Source: Erythroxylum novogranatense | Taxonomy: Eukaryota > Streptophyta > Magnoliopsida > Malpighiales > Erythroxylaceae | Direction of reading: 5' to 3' | Assembly (NCBI GenBank): GCA_029891385.1 | Contig: CM057235.1 | Coordinates: 22,809,120-22,873,119 of the forward strand | Length of the DNA stretch: 64,000 nucleotides | In this document: piece by piece, positions 1 through 11,677 of the stretch | Layout of the letters: each line of letters begins with the position of its first letter | Position numbering within the stretch: position 1 is the first letter of the stretch | The notes under the pieces: model-generated | What the model saw: only the letters and a program-made list of their open reading frames with translations | What the model was told of the DNA's origin: nothing | Database searches by the model: none | Position numbers and translations under genes: made by a program

Positions 1-814
1 CCTCAGACAGATGGTCAATCTGAGAGGACCATTCGGACACTTGAGGGAATGCTTAGGGCATGTGTGATGGATTTCAGAGGAGCTTGGGATGAGCATTTGC
101 CATTGGTCGAATTCGCTTATAATAATTCGTACCATTCGAGTATTCAGATGGCTCCATATGAGGCTTTGTATGGGAGGAGATGTAGGACTCCGATCTGTTA
201 AGATGAAGAAGGAGAGAGGAAACTGGTAGGACAAGAATTGATTCAGACGACAGTTGAGAAAGTCAATCTGGTTAAGCAGCGACTTAAGGCAGCACAGGAT
301 AGGATGAAGAGTTACATTGATGCGCACCGAAAGGAGATGGAGTTCGAAGTCGGTGAGAAAGTGTTCCTTAAGACATCTCCTTGGAAAGGAGTAATGAGGT
401 TTGGCAAGAAGGGCAAGTTGAATCCGAGGTATGTGGGTCCTTATGAGATCCTTGAGAGGATTGGACCACTCACCTACAGATTGGCGTTACCTCCGGAATT
501 GTCTCAGATTCATGACGTTTTTCATGTGTCCATGTTGAGGAGGTATAGATCGGATCCTTCTCATATCATTCAGACTAGTGATGTTCAGTTGAGAGATGAT
601 TTGAGTTATAAGGAGCTTCCAATGGAGATTTTGGATACCAAGGAAAAAATTCTCAGGAATAAGACGGTTCAGTTAGTCAAAGTCCTGTGGAGGAATCATT
701 CAATAGAGGAGGCTATTTGGGAGCCATTGGAAGCCATGAAGGAGAAGTATCCGTATCTCTTTGATGTTTCAGATAATAATTTCGAGGACGAAATTTCTTT
801 TAGAGGGGGAGAAA
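1..814 (+). pseudogene. Ty3/gypsy polyprotein, integrase C-terminal part and chromodomain-like tail (left end outside window)
   Basis: This is the 3' end of a chromovirus-type pol gene. Frame 1 reads from base 1 through an integrase core end ([10 protein letters not shown], then an [14 protein letters not shown] motif), then the GPY/F module (GPYEILERIGPLTYRL), HDVFHVSML, and a chromodomain-like tail (LVKVLWRNHS). It stops at 838-840, already inside the LTR, as is usual for this clade. An in-frame TAA at 199-201 sits where the family normally has a Trp codon, so the copy is broken. A polypurine tract (about 800-814) lies directly before the LTR. Domain assignment rests on motif recognition; the clade (Tekay-like chromovirus) is inferred from the chromodomain-like tail and the long LTR. 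Confidence 0.85.
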
Positions 815-2979
815 TGTTGGACCCCGAATTTTTTATATGATGTCATTAAGCATGAATTGTGTTAATTATGTGATTATGCCTTAGTTTGATGAAATTGAGA
901 ATGTTAGTGGATAATTGAGGTTTTATTTGATTTTATTGTGGTTTAATTGGGAATTTTAAAGCAAAATGTGTGAGGGCATTTTGGGAAGATTACTTAGGTT
1001 GGAATGGGTGAAGCTTTGCATAGGAGGGTATTTTAGTCATTGTCCAATCCTTTAGAGTTAGAAATTAAAAAATAGAAGGAGAAGAAAGAAAAGAAAAGAA
1101 GAAGAGAGGAAGAGAAGTGTTGTAGGAAGAGGAAGAGGAAGAAGAGATTAAGGGCTTTTGATTCCTAGAAGATTTTCGACTGTTTTGGAGCAAATCTTGG
1201 TAAGTTTAACTTCTTTTCGTTTTGATTTGGTTAGATTAAACCCTAAGATAGGTTGAATGTGTGAGAATCGGTGGTTTAGGGATTTTAGGGCAAAATGGCT
1301 AGATTTCTTTAGGTTGATGAGTTTGTGTAGGTTTTTAAGCTGTTATTGGATTAGAATTGTAGTATAGAACTTGAATTAAGGTTTAGGTGTGTTGCATTTG
1401 TGTTTGGGGGAAGGATTGAAGTGAAAAATGCTGGAAAGTCGGGTTCGGAGTCGTTCTCCAGGCCCGCACATCGCGACGTGCTTATGAACACGCCGCGACG
1501 TATGAGTTCGCCGCGACGTTCGAAGGTATGCACGCCATGACATGCGAAGGGTGTTCACATGGCAAGACGCTATGCACGTCTGCCTTGCATGCAAACACCT
1601 TCATTCGTGTGGCGATGCCTTCCATGTGAGCCCCGATTTTTCAAAGAGATATTTTGGTATTTGGGCATATTTTGGGTTGTAGATGTCCAATTGAGGTAAT
1701 TTCAGATTCGTTATGATCTAGAGATAAAAGGCTACAAGTTTTACGAAGAAAGGAAGTTCGGGATTTTCCTCTTAGGATTCGGGAATTTAGGTGGAAGTCG
1801 GATATATACTTGTAGTGCTTTACTTTTGATTTTCAAGTTTTAAATATTCTTTTGAATGTTAATTGAATGGGAACTTGGTTTTTATAGGAAACCAAGTCGA
1901 CCTGATCCAATCGCAAAAGGAAGGACTACAGTGAGTCGGATACTCAAGCGATATCAGGTGGGTAATATATTTATGGTTGTTGTGTGTATGGGCAAAACGT
2001 TCTGCTTGCTTGCATGAGTATATGTTATTACTTGTGTTAAATTATGAGAAATATTACAAATGCACTGTGATCATGATTGTGTACTGCCTTGATAGGCATT
2101 ATGGCATTTTTGCAAGAATGAAAAGTATGAAAGCTTTGATAAGATGCTTTGAGCATGAAACGAATAGTTATGTGCTTTGTTTAGGTGAAAGAGTAACGGA
2201 TAGATAGTCACGTGCACGTCGACGTATAGCCTTTTTCCGGTTGCCCGCTTGAGACCACGAGATCCTTGAGAAATCGGATTCGGATAGTTTACGGTATAAA
2301 CTTCGGTTTATCCGAATCGTTTTACGGAACTCTCGAGCCATTTGTTATGCATTGCATGATTGATTTGTTAGAAATGGTGCATAATAATTGTTATGTTGTG
2401 AAGCAGGAATTGCATGACCTATCTCTTGATGGTTATACGAATGTGAATCAATTGCTAAGTGTTGACTTGCTATATGCTTGTATATACATATATGTATATG
2501 CTTGAATGTGTGGCTCGTTGCCAATAGCTATAAATGTATATGCCACTGAGTTTCGCAACTCACCCCATTATCTCCCACTCCTCATGTGCAGAACGAGACG
2601 ATCGTTGATCTTGCAAGGCATCGAAAACTTCAAGCTAGTTAGGAGCTTTGTATTAAGTTCGTACTCTAGTTGGCCCTCCGAGCATATCATCATGGAGCAT
2701 TTTCATGTATTTTGGATCCAAACTTTATTCTGTATTATGCATTGTTGCGAATACTTGTTGAATTTCTCCGATTGATTATGACATGATGGCTTATGTAATG
2801 GGGACGATTAATGCATGTTTAGAATTCATGTCTAGAATGTGTGTATGTATGAGTATATGTTTGTGTGAATCGTAATTGTATGGATGTTGGGATCGGGTCC
2901 GATCGTTAGGAGCAAGCTCATCGTTGGCGCAGCCCGAGGAGCCACCTCGGGAATGGGGATCCGGGACCCGGGCTCAACA
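815..2979 (+). repeat. 3' LTR of the left-edge gypsy element
   Basis: The LTR begins TGTTGGACCC immediately after the polypurine tract and ends GGGCTCAACA, so the termini are near-perfect inverted repeats. It is about 2,165 bp. It holds a purine-rich leader-like stretch (1075-1150), a GC-rich island at 1470-1530 in which CGCGACGT recurs three times, and a TATA-like CTATAAATG at about 2528. Splice-like signals lie in order: donor at 1200 (GTAAGT), acceptor at 1886-1887 (TTTATAG), donor at 1958 (GTGGGTAA), acceptor at 2590-2591. The 5' LTR is outside the window, so the target duplication cannot be checked. A diverged relative is the solo LTR at 38792-41359. Confidence 0.8.
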
Positions 2980-3749
2980 CAACATCTATGTACAATAGTG
3001 ATCAAATCTCTTTCTTCCTTTCACCTAAACCAATGCAATTATAAGAGTTCTTAGAAGCTTCTTATATATAGGAAAAAGGGATGACTCTTCAAAGTCTAAA
3101 GTTAAATGGTCTAAAGTATTTTTTTTTTGGAATGTATCAAATAATATCAATAGAAAAGCTCCAAAAGGAGTTATATGAAGAAGGTCAATATTCCAGTAAT
3201 CAAATCATAATGATGTACTTTTACCAGGATAATCTTACAACCAAAGTACATTTCAAGAATTTCCTTTAACCTGAGCAATTGGCTTATGAACCTTGAATGT
3301 GAGGTTGAGCTTCTAATTTCCTAATACTATAACATACCTTGATTTAAGAAGCCCTTTATAACTTATAAACTAACCCCAATTTTTCTATTAAAAATTAACT
3401 GAGATGAAAGAATTTTATATTATAATCATCTTGAACTCTTAGACTTGATCTTTCACAATCTTTTCACTCAATGCTATTTTCATGCTTACTATATTTGTTT
3501 CCATTTTTCTTGTCTTTTGAAATATTTTGTTATTTTCTAAAAATATTAAAATTAATAATAATAATAATGATAATAATAAGAATAAGAAAATCAGAATAAG
3601 AATAAAATAATAAGAATAATAATAATAATAACAACAATATTTTGATGTTATTAAAATTAATCTCAATTCCTTTTACTTTACATGTATTTCAGTTGATGAT
3701 AAGAATACAAGAAAGTCATATTATAAAAATATGTTAATTCTAATTTCTA

Positions 3750-3952
3750 GATGTGAGAAAATTGACTTCAATTTAGAAATTATTTTAACATAAATGTGCA
3801 GTCAAGAGTGGAAGTATATCTAATCGTAAGAATGAATAAATAAATTATTTTAACTTCAATTTTAAGATGTGAGGAAATTAACTTTAATGTAGAAATTATT
3901 TTAATATAAATATATGGTCAAGAATGGAAGTATATTTAATGCTGAGAAGGAA
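3750..3952. repeat. Two diverged direct copies, period about 116 bp
   Basis: A block starting ATGTGAG(A/G)AAATT at 3751 recurs at 3867. Both copies continue through AGAAATTATTTTAA and a (G/A)GAATGGAAGTATAT-like stretch. They are non-coding and look like an old tandem duplication. Confidence 0.6.
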
Positions 3953-4337
3953 TGAGAAGTTTTAAGAGAAAAGATCACTTGTTCCACTTATTGTGTCCCT
4001 ACTCTAATCCATCTCATCTCATCTATACAAATTATTTGGGACTTAGAAAATATATGGATGAGATGAAATGAAACATAGTAAAAACGTAGTAAGTGGAGCA
4101 AGTAATTTCAGTCGGAAATCTAAAGATATATAAAAGTCTATTCAAGGAGTGAAATCTTAACGCAACATGGATATATTAAAAAAAAGTAAATTTCTCTTGA
4201 ACTTTATAAATCCATGCAGCATTAAACATAATATAGAAAATTCAATCTACATAGCATTGAATATAATACAATTCGATATGGAAACGAATATATAAACCTA
4301 ATTTTAAGCTTTTATAGATGGAGTATCTCTTATCTAC

Positions 4338-4715
4338 TCAAACTTGACCGGCTTCAATGTAAGTTGGTCAAAATTATAAATTAACTTTTAATATAGTAGA
4401 TGCACATTTTTATATATTTAAAATAAAAGTTAGTATCTAAATTAAAAGAGAGAAGAAAATAACTTTATTCTTCGCTACTGAAACTTGACCAACTTCTATG
4501 TAAATACATTTTTTAAAATAAGTTTGAAGTAAAATTAATATTTAAATTAAAAGGATAGAAGAAAATACCTTTGCAATGAAACTTGACCAGCTTCTATGAA
4601 AGTTGGTGAAAATTACAAATTAACTTTTAATACAGTAGATGCACTTTTTTTAATGAATTTGAAATAAGAATTAATATCTAAATAAAAAGATAAAAGAAAA
4701 TAATTTTACACTTCA
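4338..4715. repeat. Three diverged direct repeats of an AAACTTGACC block
   Basis: AAACTTGACC followed by a CTTC(A/T)ATG-type stretch occurs at about 4339, 4481 and 4579. Each copy is followed by a related AT-rich tail (ATTAATATCTAAAT-like and AGAAGAAAAT). The spacing is uneven (about 142 and 98 bp), so these are decayed tandem copies. Confidence 0.6.
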
Positions 4716-5288
4716 TTTTTTCCTAATTTCAAATTTATGTTTGGGGACTAGAATGTAACGTATTTACGAACAATTTTTAAGTTTTATTAAAATTAACATC
4801 TTCTATTAAAAATTATCAATACTTTATTATTTAACGCTAACAAAACAAAATATTTTGAATTTTATTAACTAAAATTCTTGATTCGAAAATCCAAATAATT
4901 GGTCCTCTTCTATTGCCACTTTCGATGTCTTACCCAAAGTTCATTTCTCTACATATGGTAATGAAATCTCCAATTTCTTGTATGATAAATTTATGCTCGT
5001 AATAAGATAACCCAATATTGTTCGTTAATGGTAATTTGAACACAAATTCTGTAGAGGAAGGAAAATTCAACATGGCATTTACTTGCCAGGAAAAGAAAAA
5101 CTTGGCATTTCCCATTTGGGAATACCAATATTGGATTGGGGAGATAACGTACCAAACCACAGGAAAAGAGCCAAATACGCAGAACTAGCTGCTATAATGC
5201 CCACACCAAGCCTACCCCTCTCTTTCCCGGCATTAAATACAATCAAGGCCAATCCGAAGACGAAGACTTGTACACCGTCTCTAACTTG

Positions 5289-8200
5289 ATGATGGAGGGA
5301 TTGGTCTCACTGAAAGCGACACCCAAAATTTCGTTCCGGTCACCACCTTCTGTCTTTCACAGACCTTGCCTCTCAACCAGGCCATTTATGAACCCACTTG
5401 GAGCGAATCGTCATTCTGCAGCTTCCATCCGAGCTCAACAGGTAGCTTAACTTCAACAATGATCGTTAGTCTTGAGTTTTCATTGTTTAGTGCTTAAAGA
5501 TTATAACGTAAGTGCAGTTTATTTTGGGACTAATAAAGAGATTGTAATTGGGGTGTGTAGCCTGATACAAAAGATGGGTCTGCTCTGGTTTCTACAGTAA
5601 GTATGGAAAACAAGGAAATATCAGAGCTTAAAGTGAAGGAATGGGAATTGGGTATGTTTCAAGAAGAAGTTGCTGCTTCTCAGGGTATTAGAATTAGGAG
5701 ACGGCCACCAACAGGACCGCCATTACACTATGCTGGACCCTTTGAGTTTCGGATACAGAATGAGGGCAATACGCCCAGGAACATCCTCGAGGAAATCATT
5801 TGGCATAAGGACACAGAGATTTCACGAGTAAAGTTTCTGTCTTTCTTGTACTTGGTTGTCTTTTCTTGTTTCCATAATCGGATTTATTATTAGGCGATTT
5901 GGAAATATTTATGCTTGCGGTTCTCTTTTCTTGTTTCCATAATGGGATTTTGTTGTTAGGAGAATTGGAAATATGTATGCTTGCATTTTGTGTTAATGAT
6001 GGTCTTTTCACAGATGAAGGAGAGACAGCCGCTCTCTTTGCTGAAGAAGGCTCTAGAGAACGCTCCTCTGACCAGAGATTTTGTTGGGGCTCTGAAGGAG
6101 GCTAATCGTCGAACTGGACTGCCTGGTTTGATTGCAGAAGTGAAGAAAGCTTCTCCAAGTAGAGGAATCCTAAGAGAGGATTTTGATCCTGTTAGTCTCT
6201 CCCACTCCATCTAAAGCTTACATTTCATTCTTCAAACACATTTATTTACGTAAATTGGCGCCCTTTGACTTTTCTGTGAGACTGGATTAACCTAAGATTT
6301 TGCAATCATGTGGATATATAGGACGAGTTGGGGTCAACTCTTTTGGTATCTAACATATTTCTTATGTTCTTATGTCAAAGAAATCTTTTAGAGGCTTAAT
6401 CTAGCATCTACTTGACCATAGGTTTATGTTCTCTCTTTCCATTTCACCTACAGTATTGATGAGTTCATTCCATATTTTGATTTGATAAATTGCTGTTTCA
6501 AAGAGGATAGTCAAAATACGATAACGCTAACAATTGAGAGAAAGATAGTTGAAAGAATAGACAAAGAGAGGAATATAAATAGATGTGTAAAGAGAGGAAA
6601 TTATTTCCATAATTTGTTGTTGTTTGGCCTAACAGCTGTCCTAACTAGCTTCCATTGGTATGAAATTGTGAAAAGAGTGATGTAGTGGTCAATTCTTCAC
6701 CCATGAAATTTAGTTTATTGCTTCCGTACTATTTTGTAATTTTGGTGTCATCTATTCATTTTGTCTTCCTCTTTTTATTATTAATCTGTGTGTTTCCCTT
6801 ATTAGGTTGAAATCGCCCTAGCCTATGAAAATGGTGGAGCAGCATGTCTCAGTGTTTTGACTGATGAAAAGTTTTTCAAGGTTAAAAAAAAAAAAATCTT
6901 CATAAGTAATATTATTGTGTACTTTCACTGTGCTCTTATGATCTTTCTAAGTTTGAGGAAAATAAAGCTACTATGGAACAATCAATTAGTTAACTTCTCT
7001 AACTATTCTTTTGATTTTGCAAAAGGGAAGCTTCTCAAATTTGGAGGCAATAAGAAATGCTGGTGTACAGGTATGGTGTGTGATTTTTTTGGGTTACTTT
7101 ATTAATAGTCCTCTACAGATGGTTTTTTATATCAATGATAAATAGAAGCATCATTGTAATGATGGAAATTGTGCAGTGCCCATTGTTATGCAAAGAATTT
7201 ATCATAGATGCATGGCAGATCTACTATGCCCGTATTAAAGGCGCAGACGCAGTTCTCTTAATAGCTGCGGTTTTGCCTGATCTTGACATCAAATACATGA
7301 CCAAAATTTGCAAGATGCTTGGTTTGGCAGCACTTGTGGAGGTATGAATGGAGCTTCTTTCACTATCCTCCAATAATTCTGTCGATGCTGTAATTAATAT
7401 ATGAGCATTTTGAGGATTATATGCTTTGAATGAATTGTATATCACTTGCACGTTAAATATTGGTTTCTTAATGCCTATATACTAAGACCCCCCTTTCTAC
7501 ATCTTTATTTAGGAACTGCCTTTGTTCATACCAAGTTTCAAAGCTAGTCTTAGTATGAGTATTAGTTTCTTTTATCTCACGAAGTTGAGCTGTATGCATT
7601 GATTTCTCTTCTGATAACGTCCATGATGTCTAAGTCTGAGTTCTTACATTAGAATTGAAATACTTATCACGCTGAAAGGCTTTCCTTGTTCTTTGTTATT
7701 AATGAATAGGTGCATGATGAAAGAGAAATGGATCGTGTTCTTGGAATAGAGGGAATTGAGTTAATTGGCATCAATAATCGTAACCTTGGTATGCTTGTTT
7801 GACACTTATAAATCTAGTTACTGCTGAAATTACATGATAGTTTTATCTGCTTTAGCATAGTAACCTGAGTATACTAATCGTGAGATAATTCTCAGTGAGA
7901 TTTGTAAGTTGATACAAAATGTCTTTATTGGCCTCAGAAACTTTTGACGTTGATATCAGTAATACAAGGAAGCTTCTTGAAGGAGCACGTGGCCAGCTTA
8001 TCTCTCAAAAAGGCATAATTGTAAGTTGCTCTCTTGTCAATTGGACTGCTATTCGTTTGATGGACTTCTTTATTCAGTATGCTGCTTTGCTGAAGGAAGT
8101 ATTCCGATGTTGCTCTCTAATGTTTATGAGCTGTTATTTTGTTCGTCTTTTCTGGTGGATGTCTCAGGTTGTTGGGGAATCAGGGCTATTTACACCTGAT

Positions 8201-8608
8201 GATGTTGCTTATGTGCAAGAAGCTGGGGTTAAAGCAGTAAGCTTCATAAACTAATCACTATTTTAGATGAAAGTTCTGCACGTAATTTCCACTTGGTATT
8301 CAGGACTCATCATTTCAAACCAAATGAAACATTTTGACTTGTCATGTGAGCTATTCATGTGGAGAGATTCCACGTGACATTTTCTTGAGAATAAGCATTT
8401 ATAACATGTATGCAAATGTTAAAACGTGTGTCATGTATCTTGCGTTTCTAAACACGTCCTAAATGACAGCATTTCAAAACATACTGCATCTGGTCAATGC
8501 TTAACATGTTTTACTTTGCCGTAGGTTTTGGTCGGTGAGTCAATCGTAAAACAAAAGGATCCTCGGCTGGGGATAAGTGGGCTTTTCGGCAAAGATATAT
8601 CCTTGTGA
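5289..8608 (+). CDS. IGPS: Indole-3-glycerol-phosphate synthase, plastid-targeted (10 exons)
   Basis: The enzyme makes indole-3-glycerol phosphate from CdRP in tryptophan biosynthesis, in plastids. Exons: 5289-5441, 5561-5827, 6014-6190, 6806-6880, 7026-7070, 7177-7341, 7710-7788, 7938-8020, 8168-8236 and 8525-8608. All introns are GT-AG and the joined frame is open for 398 codons, close to the roughly 400 aa of plant homologues. The start is the first of two adjacent ATGs. Residues 1-60 or so are rich in Ser, Arg and Pro, like a chloroplast transit peptide. The TIM-barrel signature residues are present: [12 protein letters not shown] (Glu182, Lys184), CKEFII (Lys245), ALVEVHDE (Glu294), GINNRNL (Asn316), VGESGLF, and VGESIVK near the C-terminus. 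No frameshift or missing residue is seen. The intron positions are my own splice calls from consensus signals and frame continuity. Confidence 0.95.
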
Positions 8609-9850
8609 GCTCATAGTAGCTAGAGTTACATATGGCAATCTTTGTTGTAACTGGCAGAGTGAATTATGCACAGGCACTGGTTGATACCTAGTTTCCAATA
8701 ATGTACTAGAAACTTTTGTTATAGTTCCTTGAAGATATGCTTTTCATTTCTGTTACAGGCTCATATGTTGAGAAACCTTTTTCTTTACTTAATAATAATC
8801 TTTTTATTCAGTCATAAGGTGGCACGTGATTATACCAAGAACTTCACTTTTGCTAGCAATAACATAATATTAGATCATCTTAATCTTTAAACTTTTTAAT
8901 TTCCAATAGCATAATGCTCTTAAACTCTGTTGGCATAAAGCACTTAAAAAGGAGAGAAAATTAAAAGAGTCAAAATTTAAGAACATCTAATGTTAATTTA
9001 TCAAAATATAAGCACACTTAAAATGACAAATATACAAAAGTTTACAAATATAGTTACCCCCCCAAAGTAGTCTTGAAGTAATCAGGCCAAAGTTTCTTGG
9101 AGTTATAATGTGATTCCTTTTATCTTACATCGGATAAGATAAATACCAACAATTTGCATATTGAAAGAGCTGGAGTTATATTGAGATTCATCCTCTCTAT
9201 CTCTTGTATAAGGACGCTAATAACTGTGAAATATTCACATATAAACGCCATCGAGCCTTCTCTAACATAAGGATTAGAGTGCCCAGTTGGAATAATTTTG
9301 GAACTTCTAACCTTCGTTTTGAATCCTACGAGTTCAACAAATCTACAAGCCCAACAAGACTTTTTAGATTTAACCTTTTGTAAGAACAAATGTGTCAATC
9401 ACCCTCACTGATGTGAATCTTGTAAATCAAGATCAAGTAATCCACGAACATGTTGTTGAAATAAATTTCCAGGAAAGCTAAATTAGTTTTGTTTTCAAGA
9501 AAACCTTGACCAATGTTTTAAGAAATACGAATCGAAGTTATAACGAAGGATATTGACGTCACAATCTAGGAAAAGAAGAGATTGAGAGTGACAAGTAAAA
9601 TGAACTACAAGGAATAACCTTGATAAGTTCCAAGTTCAACGAAGAATCAACAAACAGAATAACCTCACCAATTTCGTAAAAAACAATTCCAATATGAATT
9701 CTTGTACAAAGACTCGGCTAGCAATGATTTATTTCTAAAATAATGAAATTCTTTTCAAAACTGATTCCTAAATTCAAATATAGAAAATGGACTTTTAGGT
9801 AGCCCAAATCAGTTAAAGATCTCCTAAAATCATCAAAATAACATAATATT
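8609..9850. other. Intergenic region after IGPS
   Basis: This holds the IGPS 3' UTR (AATAA-type candidates near 8697 and 8791) and then AT-rich DNA. The part next to 9850 may include the 3' untranslated end or LTR of the minus-strand gypsy element, but I could not find LTR ends. A 92-codon minus-strand open frame at 9120-9398 resembles no family I know. Confidence 0.4.
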
Positions 9851-11677
9851 CTAATTAGGTCTATTTAATTTGTGAATTAATGTGACAGGGTTGATTGATC
9901 TCTCCAAGCCCAAATTAGCTTTTATCGTTGCTTGTTTAGCCGAAACATCTTCAATTAGTCCATTAAAAGCTTCCTCGATGATTTTAGCTTTAGCTCGAGT
10001 TATTGTACCTCCACTAATGTATAATGGATCATGAAAATATGTTGAACTAGATTGCACCATCCTTTGAATGTCCTTAGTTAGGTTTCCATTATCCCCCTTC
10101 TCCTCAAAAGGATTCGTTCTGAAATTTTCATCACCTACATCAAATGGAGAGGGATAAAAAAACATTAAATGTAGCACTAACACTATACCACCTGGTAGAT
10201 CCAGCTTATGTCCATTGTCATTAATACGCACAATGACATGGAATGGTCAATCTCCTCTTGGACGCAACTTAGAAAGACATTTTAGTGAAAATTGTTCTTT
10301 CCTTAGATGAACCCGAACCCAAACCCGATCTCCTAGTTCAAAGATCATTTTCTTACGCCCTTTGTTGTTCCAACCCTTTTTTGATTTGAAAAGTCTAACC
10401 TTTTCATGCAATTGCTTCACGAATTTAGCTTTCTTTATGCCATCTAAACTAGCACGCTCATCAATTGATAAAGGTGTTAAATCCATTGGAGTCAAGGGAT
10501 TAAACCCATACATAACTTCAAAAGCTGAAAAGTTATCAATAGAATGGACAAAATGATTATAAGAAAATTCAACATGTGGCAAACAATCTTCCAAATTCTC
10601 CAAATTCTTTTGAATGATAACGCGTAATAACATAGAAAAAGTTCCATTAACTACCTTAGCTTGCCCATCAATTTGTAGATGGCAAGTTGTAGAAAACATT
10701 AGCTTCGTACCTAGCTTACCCCATAGCTTAAGAACTTGGCATTTCGATCAGAAACAATGCTCCTTGGCATTCCAAAAGATCGTACTATCTCACGAAAGAA
10801 TAAATCTACAATATGACTAGCATCATCTGTTTTATGGCATGGAATGAAATGAGCCATCTTAGAAAACCTGTCCAAAACAACAAAAACTAAATCATTACCT
10901 CTTTTTGACATAGGTAAACCTAAGACAAAGTCTATGTAAATATCTACCCATGGTGCACTTTGTATTGGTAAGGGATTACATAATCCATGAGGGAAAGATC
11001 TAGATTTGGCCTATTTGCAAGCTATACACTTCTCACAAATTCTTTCTATATATGTGGCCAAACGAAATGCTCAACAAGTATATATAAAGTTTTTCGAACA
11101 CTAAAATGTCCCATTAGGCCACCTTCATGAGACGCACGAACCAGAAACTCCCTTAGAGAACAAATAGGCACACTAAATCTATTTTCGTGAAATAAAAAAC
11201 CTTTATGCCTATAAAATTTTCCAAAGGCAGCATGTTCATAAGCTTTAAACACATTACCAAAATCAAGATCAGAATAATATAAATCCTTAAAGTACTCAAA
11301 TTATAACAATTTAGTATCCAATATAGAGATTAAGGTATACCTATGAGACAAAGCAATAGCAACCATATTTTCCTTACCCTGTTTACACTTGATCATATAG
11401 GGAAAAGAATCAATGAACTCCACCCAATTTGCATGATTTTTGTTCAACTTACCTTTGTCCTTTAAATGCTTCAAAGACTTATGATCAATATGAATGCAAA
11501 CTCATTGGGCCACAAGTAATATTTCCATATCTCCAAGGCCCTCACTAAACATACATCTCCTTATCATAAGTTGGGTAGTTCAAGGTTGCTTTATTAGTTT
11601 TTCACTAAAATAAGCAAGGGGTCGGTTTTCTTACATCAAAACAGCCCCAATACCTATACCTGAAGCATCGTACTTAA
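9851..11677 (-). pseudogene. Ty3/gypsy pol, RNase H end, integrase and C-terminus (interrupted copy, part 1)
   Basis: Read on the minus strand from about 11677 to 9851. It shows the start of RNase H (a DASGIGIGAVLM-like motif just before the break), the integrase zinc-binding region (GGLMGHFSVRKT at about 11120), the core ([28 protein letters not shown]), an FSYNHFVHS motif, the GDRVWVRVHLRKE region, and a tail with TITRAKAK followed by GLIEDV. Several frames are joined only by frameshifts and stops, so it is dead. The rest of its pol resumes at 24214 with RT. The Tekay-like element at 11678-24213 lies between and is flanked by CTTAA on both sides, so it inserted into this gene. The tail type suggests a different, older chromovirus lineage. 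Confidence 0.85.

Larger units (their letters stand above)
2980..5288. other. AT-rich intergenic region upstream of IGPS
   Basis: I recognise no gene here. It contains an (AAT)n-like microsatellite (about 3555-3640), two direct-repeat clusters listed separately, and the presumed promoter and 5' UTR of IGPS in the last few hundred bases. The base composition becomes less AT-rich from about 5180. I see no TATA box strong enough to call. Confidence 0.5.

Noticed and set aside
1351..1594. Minus-strand open frames of 60 and 72 codons
   Set aside because: They lie inside the LTR and reflect the GC-rich repeat island.
3439..3666. 75-codon minus-strand hydrophobic open frame
   Set aside because: Translation of an (AAT)n-like microsatellite.
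5603..6214. Several open frames running past exon borders
   Set aside because: They are read-through of IGPS exons 2 and 3 into introns; splice signals and homology define the real exons.
9120..9398. 92-codon minus-strand open frame
   Set aside because: No family recognised. The region may be transposon-derived, but nothing supports a gene.
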